Positions 1 to 8,569 of a DNA stretch of 49,419 bases are shown in pieces. The first letter of the stretch is position 1; the number at the start of each line of letters is the position of its first letter. A program made the position numbers and the translations under genes. The notes below the pieces were generated by a model. It ran no database searches and was not told the origin of the DNA. It saw only the letters and a program-made list of their open reading frames with translations. Source of the DNA: Sphingomonas paucimobilis NBRC 13935. Its GTDB lineage: Bacteria; Pseudomonadota; Alphaproteobacteria; Sphingomonadales; Sphingomonadaceae. The stretch is from assembly GCF_000739895.2 (NCBI RefSeq), contig NZ_BBJS01000064.1, positions 1 through 49,419 on the forward strand, in the 5' to 3' direction.

Positions 1-73
1 AGCAAGTTAACCCTCGTTCAGGGGGCCTCTCGCCTCCCAGTCGACTTCTCTGAATGCCAGGACGTCGATTTGC

Positions 74-129
74 CCATGGGGGTATCTTCGTGAGTATCAT
101 TCCGGCCTCGGCATGAGATACCCCCATGG
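74..129. repeat. 14-bp perfect inverted repeat (GGGGGTATC type), candidate integrase arm sites
   Basis: The arms at 74-87 (CCATGGGGGTATCT) and 116-129 (AGATACCCCCATGG) are exact reverse complements separated by 28 bases. A related GAGTATC lies between them at about 92-98. GGGGGTATC boxes of this kind are often seen just upstream of P4-type integrase genes. The right arm runs into the ATG of the reading frame at 126, which begins like such an integrase. The arm-site role is inferred. Confidence 0.5.
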
Positions 130-284
130 CCCTCAAAGAGCTCCAAATCCGCTACGCGCCTTTAAGCCCATGTACATGCATGGTGCGGATGATTGTGCGC
201 TCCATCGTTCCGAATGGCCCTTCCCATGGCAGCGTCCTTGTAGAACAATGCCGGCTGTCGGAACCGCCGCCCCCGAATAGGTAG
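126..284 (+). pseudogene. Possible 5' remnant of a P4-type tyrosine integrase
   Basis: This 52-codon frame starts MALKELQIRYAPL, which resembles the conserved N-terminus of integrases with the DUF4102 arm-binding domain (typically MxLTDLQIRxAKP). After about 13 codons the resemblance stops, and the rest (rich in Cys, Met and Pro) looks like unrelated sequence read through to a chance stop. Full-length relatives are about 400 residues, so only the first tip of the gene would remain. The adjoining GGGGGTATC inverted repeat supports the reading. The matching stretch is very short, so a chance match is possible. Confidence 0.38.
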
Positions 285-288
285 GCCG

Positions 289-906
289 ATGTCGATCGGG
301 CGTTACGGGTTATCGTATGTCATTCGTCCCAACTCTTTGATGATCGACGATGATGCCCTGAAGCGCTGGTTCGTGGCAGACGTGCTTCCGCTGGAGCGCG
401 ACCTTGAGCGCTATCTCGCGCGGCATTGTCGAGCGCGGGACGATGTGATCGACCTTCGGCAGGAGGTGTACGAACATGCCGTTGCGGCCGCGCGAAAGGG
501 GCTTCCGCTCAATACGCGCCCCTTCGTGCTGACGGTCGCGCGCAATCTGCTCATCGATCGGGCGCGGCGCGCGAAGGTCGTCTCGTTCGAACAGATGGCG
601 GACCTCGACGAATTGAACCTGCCCGATCTGGCCGAGGCGGATCGCGCGCTGACCGCGCGCGACGAACTCCGCCGGGCTATGGCCGGGCTGGACCAGCTGC
701 CCCCGCGTTGTCGGGAGGTCGTACGGCTGCGACGAGTCGAGGGGCTGAATATCCGGGAAACCGCCGCCCGGCTCGGTGTCGGCCATCACACCGTCGAGCG
801 CCAACTGACGCTCGGCCTTCGGGCGTTGGCCAACTTCATGCTCGGCGGCAATGCGCGCATCGAACGCAAGCCCGGGCTGGCCCCGCGACGGAAGCGGACG
901 CCATGA
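289..906 (+). CDS. FecI-like ECF RNA polymerase sigma factor
   Basis: This 205-residue protein has the two-domain layout of ECF sigma factors. A sigma-2 region lies at about residues 26-95 (WFVADVLPLERDLERYL, DLRQEVYEHAVAAA, the latter typical of the FecI group). A sigma-4 region lies at about 130-182, with helix-turn-helix LNIRETAARLGVGHHTVERQ. It directs RNA polymerase to a few target promoters once released by its anti-sigma partner. The start at 289 has AGGTAGG just upstream; ATG 340 (MIDDDALKRW) is an alternative. Its stop overlaps the FecR start (ATGA), so the two are translationally coupled. The next gene is an STN-type receptor, as in surface-signalling loci. The exact regulon is unknown. 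Confidence 0.93.
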   Translation: MSIGRYGLSYVIRPNSLMIDDDALKRWFVADVLPLERDLERYLARHCRARDDVIDLRQEVYEHAVAAARKGLPLNTRPFVLTVARNLLIDRARRAKVVSFEQMADLDELNLPDLAEADRALTARDELRRAMAGLDQLPPRCREVVRLRRVEGLNIRETAARLGVGHHTVERQLTLGLRALANFMLGGNARIERKPGLAPRRKRTP

Positions 907-1871
907 CCGGCCGGAACGGGATCGAGGAGCGCGCCGCCGCCTGGCTGGTACGCCGCGATCAGCCCGAATGGAGCGCGGCGGACGCGCAGGCGCTTGAGTA
1001 CTGGCTGGCGGAGAGCGATGCGCACAAGGTCGCCCTGTGGCGGCTCGAAGCGGGCTGGGATGCTACCGCGCGGCTCGCCGCGACGCGGAGTGCAGTCGCC
1101 GAACGACCGCCGCTGTACCGCTTTTCGGGAAGCCGCCCGCTGCAGGCCCTGGCGGCCAGCCTGATCCTGCTATGTCTGTTCGCCGCATCGACCCTTCCCG
1201 GATGGGTGCGAAGCGAGCCGCCAGCGCCGCTCCGCCGGTTCGCGACCACCGTCGGCGAACATCGCGCGGTGCGCCTGCCCGATGGCAGCGCGGTGACGCT
1301 CAACACGGCGAGTATGATGCGGACGGCGGTCGACCGTGGCCAACGTGCCGTCTGGCTGGATCGCGGCGAAGCCTATTTCGACGTGGCCCACGACACGAAC
1401 CATCCCTTCGTCATTCATGCAGGGGACCGGGTGGTGACGGTGCTCGGCACCCGCTTTTCGGTACGACGTGATGGCCGGATGGTCACCGTCGCCGTCGTCG
1501 AAGGCCGCGTGCGGGTGGAGGATGCCGCCGGTGGCGAGCGGGGGCGGGCGGCCGTCATCACCGCCGGCAATGTCGCCATTTCGCGGGGCACGTCGATGCT
1601 GCTGACCGACCGGTCGCCCGCGCGGGTGGAGGCGGCGCTGTCGTGGCGGCGGGGGATGCTGACCTTCGACCGGACGACGCTGGGCGAGGCCGCGGCCGAG
1701 TTCAACCGCTATAATCGCCGGCAAATCCAGATCGCCGATGCTCGCACCGCGCAGATCCGGATCGGCGGCACATTCGAGGCCACGGACATCGATGCGTTCG
1801 CACGGCTGCTGCGCGCGGGCTTCGGACTGACGGTGCGCGAAAACGCGGATGCGATCACGATAAATTCCTGA
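903..1871 (+). CDS. FecR-family anti-sigma factor
   Basis: This 322-residue inner-membrane regulator should sequester the sigma factor encoded directly upstream and relay a signal from the outer-membrane receptor. Residues about 7-50 (EERAAAWLVRRDQPEWS, WLAESDAHKVALWRLE) form the cytoplasmic DUF4880 segment. One membrane helix lies near residues 82-103. The periplasmic FecR domain follows (VGEHRAVRLPDGSAVTLNT, WLDRGEAYFDVAHD, VLGTRFSVR). The C-terminal DUF4974 segment (LTFDRTTLGEAAAEFNRYN) would contact the receptor's STN domain. I chose ATG 903 because it overlaps the sigma stop; the frame stays open upstream, but that stretch lies inside the sigma gene. Confidence 0.93.
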   Translation: MTGRNGIEERAAAWLVRRDQPEWSAADAQALEYWLAESDAHKVALWRLEAGWDATARLAATRSAVAERPPLYRFSGSRPLQALAASLILLCLFAASTLPGWVRSEPPAPLRRFATTVGEHRAVRLPDGSAVTLNTASMMRTAVDRGQRAVWLDRGEAYFDVAHDTNHPFVIHAGDRVVTVLGTRFSVRRDGRMVTVAVVEGRVRVEDAAGGERGRAAVITAGNVAISRGTSMLLTDRSPARVEAALSWRRGMLTFDRTTLGEAAAEFNRYNRRQIQIADARTAQIRIGGTFEATDIDAFARLLRAGFGLTVRENADAITINS

Positions 1872-1954
1872 TCGGTTGCGTTACGACTTTCCGCGTACCG
1901 TCCGTCTAGCATTGCAGAAGGCCCAAAGAGGCCGTGCAGTATCGGAGGGGGAAT
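1872..1954 (+). promoter_or_regulatory. Candidate FecI-type promoter upstream of the TonB receptor
   Basis: The 83-base gap between fecR and the receptor contains GCGTTAC at about 1878-1884 and CCGTCTA at 902-908 offset within line 1901 (1902-1908), spaced as in -35 and -10 elements. FecI-dependent promoters in Proteobacteria often have a CGTC-containing -10. A strong ribosome binding site (GGAGG at 1944-1948) follows. Assignment to the local sigma factor is inferred. Confidence 0.4.
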
Positions 1955-4717
1955 ATGGCCGGAAAGCATCGGTTCCTGATTGCAGCGGCGCTGGTAAGTA
2001 CCTGCGCGGCAACGCCTTCGTGGTCGCAGTCCGGGACAGAAACCGTGAACCGCGTCCGCACCTACAGCATCGCGCCCGGATCGATGCGGGCGGCGCTCGA
2101 TGCCTGGTCGCGCCAGACTGGCACGCCGGTTCTCTATCGCAGCGACGAAGTCGATGCGCTGCACTCGCGCGGCGTGCGGGGCAAGCTGGACGCGATGGCG
2201 GCATTGCGGGCGGTCGTGGGCGACTCGGGCCTCGTCCTGCATCACGATCGCAGCGGCGCAGTCGCCGTGACGCGGATGCCGGCCGCGGATCGCACGGCGG
2301 CGATCGCTCCTGTCGCGGAACCGGCAGCAGCGCCTGCGCAGGAGGACGACAGCATCGGTGATATCGTCGTGACCGCGCGCCGTACGGCCGAACGCGGCCA
2401 GCGGGTCCCGGTGGCCATCACCGCCTTCTCGCAAGATGCCATCCGCGAGAAAGGCATCAACAACGGAACCGATCTTCAGAATTTCACGCCGTCTTTGTCC
2501 GTGGTCGGCGACGTCGCGCGCAATCAGGAAACCTATACCATCCGCGGCATGGGCGGGACCGGCGGTCCGGGTACGGGCAGCGGTCCGGGCGTGGTCGGCT
2601 ATTTCGCCGAAGTTCCCACCAGCGTCAGCGGTCCGGGCAATTTCTACGACCTCGCGTCGTTGCAGGTCCTCAAAGGGCCGCAGGGAACGCTGTTCGGGCG
2701 AAATACGACCGGCGGTGCCGTCTTGCTGGAGCCGCAACGGCCGCGGATGAACCGCGTCGAGGGCTATGTCGACGGGACGATCGGCAATTTCCAGCGCAAG
2801 AGTGTGCAGGGTGCGCTGAACGTGCCGATCGTCGACGATGTGCTGGCGGTCCGCTTCGCCGGTCAGCTAGACAAGCGCGAGGGCTATGTCCGCGACGTCC
2901 TTACCGGGCGTGACTATCTGAACCGCAACAATTTCAGCCTGCGGCTGGGCATCCAGTTCGACCCGACCGCGACGATCAGCAACTATGCCGCCGTCAGCTA
3001 TCAGGAAGTGGACGAGCATGGCGGGGGCAGCATCCTGCTCGCCGTCAATCCCGCGCGGCCTTATGCGGCACTTTTGCAACCCTATCTCGCCGCACAGCAG
3101 GCGCGTGGCGTACGCCGGACCGCGCTCAGCGTGCCGACCTTTGAGAAGGCGAAGAACTTCCTCGTCCTCAACAATACCGAATGGCGCGTCAGCGACACGT
3201 TCACGCTCAAGAATATCTTCAGCTACGCCCGCACCCGTTCAACCAGCGCCAACGACCGCGATTCGACGACGCTGCCGATCGCCGACCTGCTCGGCGCCTA
3301 TCCCGGTAGCTGGAACAACAACCTGCGCACCATCACCGAGGAAGTACAGGCGCGCTATGATAACGGCCCGCTTCGGGTGCAGGTGGGCGGCTTCTTCCTC
3401 GACCAGAAGACGCCGGCACCGCTGACCTTCGCGACGGTCAACCCGATGCAGGCCGGTGGCATTCTGGGCGGGGGACCGTTGCTGATCCCACAGCCATTGC
3501 AGGCGGCGCTCGGCCTGACCAGCCCACTCGTCCCCGCACTGACCCTGCAACCCAGCGCTCATGTCGATGGACGCAGCAAGGCCGCCTATGCGCAGGTTCA
3601 GTACAAGATCGTTCCGACGCTGACCGCCACCGCCGGCTTCCGCTGGACGTGGGATGAATTCGGCGGCGACATCCAGAGCTATCAGGACCCTGCCAGTTAT
3701 CAAATCTTCAACCGGCTCGCTGCGCTCGGGATCATCAGCCCGACGCAGGCGGCGCAGGTGGTCGGGCTGAACGCCGGGCTGTGCGTCTATGATGCGTACC
3801 GGGCGGTCGCGGCCGGGCGCGTCCCTACGCTCAAATATCCCAACTGCACCGCGGCGACCTTCCGCGGAGAGAGCAACGGTCCGACATGGCAGCTGGGGCT
3901 CGACTGGCAGGCCGATCCGCAGACCCTGCTCTATGTGGTGTCGCGACGGGGCTATAAATCGGGGGCGAGCAACCCCATCGTATCACTGTTCCTCGGCGAA
4001 GAGCATCCGCTGTTCGCGGTAAAGCCCGAACATGTGACCGATGCTGAAATCGGCCTGAAGCGCGACTGGAGCTTCGGCGACGTCCGGGCGCGCACGAACG
4101 TCGCTGCCTTCTATACCTGGTACAACGACATCCAGGTCATTCAGCGCGCCGCCATCGCCGGATCGGACATTCTGACCAATGCCCAGCGCGCGCGGGTGAT
4201 GGGGCTGGAATTCGAAGGCATGCTGGTTCCGGTCAAGGGGCTGACCCTTGGCGCCACCTATTCGTACAACTCCGCCAAATACCTGCAATATGACACGATC
4301 GCGATCCTGGCGATTCCGCAGGCGCTGACCGCCGCGCAGCCGAGCCGCGATCTGGCCGGCACGCCATTCTCCTTCGTACCGAAGCACAAATATAATCTGA
4401 CGGCGAGCGTCGATCTGCCGATCCCGGAGCGTGAGGGAACGCTGCAACTGAGCGGCAACTGGTCGTACCAGACCAGCCAGCGTGTCACGCCGGAGGCGCA
4501 GCCGTTCGACACCATCGCCGGCTATGGTCTCCTCAACCTCCGCATCGATTGGCGTGATGTGCGCGGCTTTCCGCTCGACTTGGCCTTCTACGGCACCAAC
4601 ATCCTCGACCGGGAATATCGGGTGACCGCCAATCCCAGCTACAATAATTCGGGCTTTATCGGCTCGATCTATGGCGAGCCGGCGCAATATGGCGTCCAGC
4701 TCCGCTATCGCTTTTAA
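1955..4717 (+). CDS. TonB-dependent receptor with N-terminal STN signalling domain
   Basis: This 920-residue outer-membrane transporter should bind an extracellular ligand, import it with TonB energy, and signal its presence to FecR. A signal peptide covers about residues 1-26 (FLIAAALVSTCAATPSWSQS). The STN domain is at about 37-106 (YSIAPGSMRAALDAWSRQTG). A TonB-box-like GDIVVTARR lies near 135-143. The plug follows (TIRGMGG, LKGPQGTLFGRNTTGGAV). The barrel ends in an aromatic residue (YGVQLRYRF), as expected for Bam-dependent insertion. ATG 1955 was chosen over GTG 1934 because GGAGG lies 6 bases upstream. The plug resembles the large sphingomonad family of receptors for organic substrates rather than classical siderophore receptors, and the downstream hydrolases point the same way. 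The ligand cannot be named. Confidence 0.93.
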   Translation: MAGKHRFLIAAALVSTCAATPSWSQSGTETVNRVRTYSIAPGSMRAALDAWSRQTGTPVLYRSDEVDALHSRGVRGKLDAMAALRAVVGDSGLVLHHDRSGAVAVTRMPAADRTAAIAPVAEPAAAPAQEDDSIGDIVVTARRTAERGQRVPVAITAFSQDAIREKGINNGTDLQNFTPSLSVVGDVARNQETYTIRGMGGTGGPGTGSGPGVVGYFAEVPTSVSGPGNFYDLASLQVLKGPQGTLFGRNTTGGAVLLEPQRPRMNRVEGYVDGTIGNFQRKSVQGALNVPIVDDVLAVRFAGQLDKREGYVRDVLTGRDYLNRNNFSLRLGIQFDPTATISNYAAVSYQEVDEHGGGSILLAVNPARPYAALLQPYLAAQQARGVRRTALSVPTFEKAKNFLVLNNTEWRVSDTFTLKNIFSYARTRSTSANDRDSTTLPIADLLGAYPGSWNNNLRTITEEVQARYDNGPLRVQVGGFFLDQKTPAPLTFATVNPMQAGGILGGGPLLIPQPLQAALGLTSPLVPALTLQPSAHVDGRSKAAYAQVQYKIVPTLTATAGFRWTWDEFGGDIQSYQDPASYQIFNRLAALGIISPTQAAQVVGLNAGLCVYDAYRAVAAGRVPTLKYPNCTAATFRGESNGPTWQLGLDWQADPQTLLYVVSRRGYKSGASNPIVSLFLGEEHPLFAVKPEHVTDAEIGLKRDWSFGDVRARTNVAAFYTWYNDIQVIQRAAIAGSDILTNAQRARVMGLEFEGMLVPVKGLTLGATYSYNSAKYLQYDTIAILAIPQALTAAQPSRDLAGTPFSFVPKHKYNLTASVDLPIPEREGTLQLSGNWSYQTSQRVTPEAQPFDTIAGYGLLNLRIDWRDVRGFPLDLAFYGTNILDREYRVTANPSYNNSGFIGSIYGEPAQYGVQLRYRF

Positions 4718-4730
4718 AGGAGCATTGGAC

Positions 4731-6071
4731 ATGGTGCGCCACTCCGCGATCTTCCCTATCGTCCTGTTGGCCAGCGCCAGCATTGCCCAGCAGGCGCCGA
4801 ACGTGTTTCAGCCGAGCGCTGTCCAGACCGCCTTACAGTCGAAGGCACGCGCGGCCGGCGCCACCGAGCTGGCAGCGGCAGCCGCACCTAACGGCGGCAT
4901 GATCCTGAACGGTAGCGTCGAGGGGCGCCGCTTTGTCCTGACGATCCCGCCGAACTGGACCGGCGAGACGGTGCTGTTCGGGCAGGGCTATGCGCTGCCG
5001 GGCACTCCGCCCACCGTGCCCGCCGATCCGCTGGCCAAGGACCCGGGGGGCGGGTTATTCAACCATCTTTACGCGCAGGGGATCGCCAGCGGCATCGCGG
5101 CGGTGGACAAGAACGGCATCGCAACCGAGACCGCGACGCGCAACACCATGCGGCTGCGCGCGCTAGCGGCGAAACTTGGGGCGACACGCTTCTACGCGGT
5201 TGGCGGCTCGATGGGCGGCAATATCGTGCTGTCGCTGATCGAGAACCATCCCAACGCCTTTTCTGGCGCGGTCGCGATGTGCGGCGTGACGCAGGGGTGG
5301 CTGGCGATGGTCCGGCAACTGACCGACATGCGCGGCGCCTATGACGTGCTGACCGAAGGCACGCCCTATGCGCTGCCGGGCGGCAAGGACCTGACCCGCT
5401 CGGCGCTGCCGATCGTGCCGCCGGCCAACGATCCGACACCGGGTGATGCGTTCCGCGAAGCGCAGAAGATGAAGCTTCTTTCGCCGATTCTCACGCTGTT
5501 CCTAGCTGCCAAGGCGAACCCGCAGGGATCGGAAGCGCGCATCATCCGGCAGGTCGCGGCGGTCGGCGGCTTCGCGCCCGATCCGGCGGCGCTGGGGGCG
5601 CCGATCTCATCTGCCGCACTCGGCATGGATGATATCAAGGCTACGATGGGTGGTCTGCCGATTGGTAACCGCGACATCGTCTACGCACCGCCGGAAATGG
5701 ATGCGACGCAAACGGCGGCATTCAACCGCAAGATGCAGCGCTACGATGCCGATCCCCGCGCAGTCGCCTATGCACGGCGCTGGCACGAGGCGACCGGTCG
5801 GTTCCGCATACCGCTAGTGACCGTACACCAGACGATCGATTCACTGGTCCCGTTCGCTCAATCCGAGGGGCTGGGGCGGATCACCGCTGCCGCCGGCAAC
5901 GGCGCGCGGCTGGCGCAATATGCGGTGCCACCGACGACGATCCCCCTACCTGGCGGACTGACCGGCTACACCCATTGTGGCTTCACGCCGGTGCAGAATA
6001 TCGCCGCGTTCGATGCGATGCGGACATGGGTTCGGACGGGGCGCAAGCCGGCGGCGGAGGCGGTGCGATGA
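4731..6071 (+). CDS. Exported alpha/beta hydrolase (paralogue of the gene at 7218)
   Basis: This 446-residue protein has a Sec-type signal peptide (about residues 1-20) and an alpha/beta-hydrolase fold. The nucleophile elbow is GGSMGG, with Ser160. A probable acid, Asp370, lies in TIDSLVPF, and the probable catalytic His415 in GYTHCGF. A long insertion between residues about 180 and 340 could be a lid. It probably acts in the periplasm on an ester or similar bond. AAAGGAG at 4716-4722 supports this start, 13 bases after the receptor stop. Its stop overlaps the next start (ATGA). I do not recognise a characterised subfamily; relatives would include tannase-, dienelactone- or peptidase-like enzymes. 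Confidence 0.8.
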   Translation: MVRHSAIFPIVLLASASIAQQAPNVFQPSAVQTALQSKARAAGATELAAAAAPNGGMILNGSVEGRRFVLTIPPNWTGETVLFGQGYALPGTPPTVPADPLAKDPGGGLFNHLYAQGIASGIAAVDKNGIATETATRNTMRLRALAAKLGATRFYAVGGSMGGNIVLSLIENHPNAFSGAVAMCGVTQGWLAMVRQLTDMRGAYDVLTEGTPYALPGGKDLTRSALPIVPPANDPTPGDAFREAQKMKLLSPILTLFLAAKANPQGSEARIIRQVAAVGGFAPDPAALGAPISSAALGMDDIKATMGGLPIGNRDIVYAPPEMDATQTAAFNRKMQRYDADPRAVAYARRWHEATGRFRIPLVTVHQTIDSLVPFAQSEGLGRITAAAGNGARLAQYAVPPTTIPLPGGLTGYTHCGFTPVQNIAAFDAMRTWVRTGRKPAAEAVR

Positions 6072-7201
6072 CGATCGACCGACGCGATCTGCTCCGGCGC
6101 GAGGTAGCTGTCGACGGGCCGCGACGCAGGGGCCGCTCTCGTGGCCGAACGGCACTGATTCCGCGACTGATGATCGCCACGCTCGCTGTCTCTGCCGCGA
6201 TTGGTCAACCGGCGACGGCGCAATCCGTCGCCGTGCCCGCCTTCACCCTGCCGCCGTCCAGTCAACTCAGCCCCCAGGCTCTTGGTGTGCTAATGCGGAT
6301 GAAGGCGGAGACCGCGCCAAAGGCGATCGCCGGCGATCTGGTGCAGCAACGCTCCTTCTATCAGCAATGGAATGACCGTCGCCTGGCCGAGATGCGGCGC
6401 CATTTCGCGACGAACGAACACCGACAGGAGATTGCGGGCGTACCCGTCGCCATCGTCGAGCCGGCAAGCGGCATCGCCGCCGACAATGCGCAGCGCGTCC
6501 TGATCAACGTCCATGGCGGTGCGTTCCTGTGGGGATCGGGCAGCGGGGCACTGATCGAGGCGATCCCGATCGCGGCGATGATGAAGGTCCGGGTCGTCAC
6601 GCTGGACTATCGGCTTGCGCCCGAGCATCGCTATCCGGCCGCATCCGAGGATGTGGCGGCGGTCTATCGGGCGTTGCTCAAGACGCATCGTCCGGAGAAT
6701 ATCGGCATCTACGGTTGCTCGGCGGGCGGCATTATCACCGCACAGGCGACGGCCTGGATCAGGAAGATCGGACTGCCGCGCCCCGGCGCGATCGGAACCT
6801 TTTGCGGCACCGGGGCACCCTATTCGGGTGACAGCCCCTATCTGGCCGGCCCCATCACCGGCGGCGAAACGCTGCCAACGCCCATGCTGCCCGCGACGTT
6901 GCCCACACCATACATGGCGGATGTGCCCGGCAGCGACCCGATTGCCTATCCGCTGCAATCGGATGCCGAAGTCCGCGCGATGCCGCCGACCTTGCTCCTG
7001 GCGGGCGGTCGCGATTTCGCGGTCAGCGCCCTGACGCGCGCCCATCGTCGCCTGACGGCGGCTGGCGTGCCGAGCGAGCTGCAACTCTTCGACGGCCTGC
7101 CACACGCCTTCTTCATGTGGCCCGACATGCCCGAATCGACCGAAGCCTTTCACCTGATCGCGAGCTTCTTCGACCGCCATCTCGGCCGCAAATCCCGATA
7201 G
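6068..7201 (+). CDS. HSL-family (lipase/esterase family IV) carboxylesterase, probably exported
   Basis: This is a 377-residue esterase of the hormone-sensitive-lipase family. It shows the oxyanion-hole motif HGGAF (149-153), family block DYRLAPEHRYPAA (180-192), nucleophile Ser218 in GCSAGG, Asp316 in GGRDFA and His346 in LPHAFF. It hydrolyses short- to medium-chain carboxylic esters in known relatives. The N-terminus is ambiguous. The coupled ATG 6068 gives a Tat-like RRDLLR with no adjacent hydrophobic stretch. ATG 6170 would instead begin an ordinary signal peptide (MIATLAVSAAIGQPATAQS) but has no clear ribosome binding site. It sits between two paralogous hydrolases in one transcription unit, so all three probably work on related bonds of one substrate. 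Confidence 0.87.
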   Translation: MTIDRRDLLRREVAVDGPRRRGRSRGRTALIPRLMIATLAVSAAIGQPATAQSVAVPAFTLPPSSQLSPQALGVLMRMKAETAPKAIAGDLVQQRSFYQQWNDRRLAEMRRHFATNEHRQEIAGVPVAIVEPASGIAADNAQRVLINVHGGAFLWGSGSGALIEAIPIAAMMKVRVVTLDYRLAPEHRYPAASEDVAAVYRALLKTHRPENIGIYGCSAGGIITAQATAWIRKIGLPRPGAIGTFCGTGAPYSGDSPYLAGPITGGETLPTPMLPATLPTPYMADVPGSDPIAYPLQSDAEVRAMPPTLLLAGGRDFAVSALTRAHRRLTAAGVPSELQLFDGLPHAFFMWPDMPESTEAFHLIASFFDRHLGRKSR

Positions 7202-7217
7202 ACAAGGAGTACGCCCG

Positions 7218-8567
7218 ATGCGCGCCTTTCCCCTGATGTCCCTCCTCCTCGCCAGTGCCGTGGCGTTGGCCGCGCCGCTCGCGCCCGCCAGCGGACGCGA
7301 CGGTCCCGGATCCAGCCAGCAGATCCTTACGGCGCAAGCGACCCGACTGGGCGCCACCGACGTCACCGTGACTGCCCGCGCCGATGGTGGCGTCACGATC
7401 AACGGTCGCCTCGATGGCAATCAGTTCGCATTGGCATTCCCCAAGGAGTGGACGGGCGATGGGCTGCTATATGCCCATGGCTACTCGCCCCCCGGCACGC
7501 CGGTTGCGGTATCGGCCGATCCTGTCGACAAAGCGCTGGGCACCGGCGCGCTCGGCGAGGCCTATGGTCAAGGTTTCGCGGTCGGGCACAGCGCCTATGC
7601 CAAGGACGGACTGGGTGCCGAGGCAGGGACCAAGGCGATCGCCCGGTTGCGCGACATGCTGGCGGAGATGGGCGGCAAGCGCATCTATGTGATGGGGGAT
7701 TCGATGGGCGGCGGCATCGTCGTCACGCTCCTTGAAATGTACCCGAAGGCGTTTGCGGGCGGCTTTGCCCGGTGCGGCGTCGTCGCCAGCTGGGAGGATA
7801 TGCTCGGCCGCATAGTCGACATGCGCCTGGCATATAATGCGCTGACCAAGGACACGCCCTATGCGCTTCCCGGCAATCAGGACGTCCGCCACGACGCATT
7901 ATCGTCGCGCCCGCCCGCCGGGACGCCAGACGCCATCGCGCAGGTCCATGTCCTTGGCGAGATCGCCAAGGTCGGGATGCCGCCGCTCGCGCTGTGGACC
8001 GCCGCGCAGAAAGACCCGAAGGGACGTGAGGCGAGGATCGCCCGAGCCGTCACCGAGATCGGTGGGTTCGAATATGACGCGGCCTCGCTCGCCTATCCGC
8101 TCGTCATCGCCGCGCTGGGGGCGGACGACATGGCGATGACCGCGGGTGGCTGGATCCATGGCAATGTCGGCAAGGTTTATGCGGCCTCGTCGCTGTCGGC
8201 GGAGGAGAATGGTGCGCTGAACCACGATATCCAGCGGGTCGAGGCGGCACCCCAGGCCATCGCCTATCTCCGGAAATGGCACACCGCCTCCGGTCGGATC
8301 GCGGTGCCGTTGGTCACGCTGCACAACAGGATCGATTCACTGGTGCCCTATGCGCAAGAGGCCCAGCTCGCCGCTGTGGTGGCCAAGGCGGGTCGGTCCG
8401 CGAATCTGGCGCAGTTCACAGTGCCGCCGACCCGCGCCCCGCTGCCCATCGGCGGGATCGAGGGCTACAGTCATTGCGGGTTCGACAAGGGTCAGACGGT
8501 GGCGGCATGGAACGCGCTGCGCCAATGGGTGGAACAGGGTCGCAAGCCGGATGCGGAGCTCCGCTGA
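7218..8567 (+). CDS. Exported alpha/beta hydrolase (paralogue of the gene at 4731)
   Basis: This 449-residue protein aligns along its length with the hydrolase two genes upstream. Shared features are an N-terminal signal peptide, an opening motif (ARADGGVTINGRLDG against APNGGMILNGSVEG), nucleophile GDSMGG (Ser162), Asp373 in RIDSLVPY, and His419 in GYSHCGF. The middle insertion differs more than the catalytic blocks, which suggests a different substrate specificity after duplication. AAGGAG at 7203-7208 supports the start. The stop is 2 bases before the acyl-CoA ligase start. The function is inferred to be periplasmic ester hydrolysis; no characterised homologue can be named. Confidence 0.8.
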   Translation: MRAFPLMSLLLASAVALAAPLAPASGRDGPGSSQQILTAQATRLGATDVTVTARADGGVTINGRLDGNQFALAFPKEWTGDGLLYAHGYSPPGTPVAVSADPVDKALGTGALGEAYGQGFAVGHSAYAKDGLGAEAGTKAIARLRDMLAEMGGKRIYVMGDSMGGGIVVTLLEMYPKAFAGGFARCGVVASWEDMLGRIVDMRLAYNALTKDTPYALPGNQDVRHDALSSRPPAGTPDAIAQVHVLGEIAKVGMPPLALWTAAQKDPKGREARIARAVTEIGGFEYDAASLAYPLVIAALGADDMAMTAGGWIHGNVGKVYAASSLSAEENGALNHDIQRVEAAPQAIAYLRKWHTASGRIAVPLVTLHNRIDSLVPYAQEAQLAAVVAKAGRSANLAQFTVPPTRAPLPIGGIEGYSHCGFDKGQTVAAWNALRQWVEQGRKPDAELR

Positions 8568-8569
8568 CC

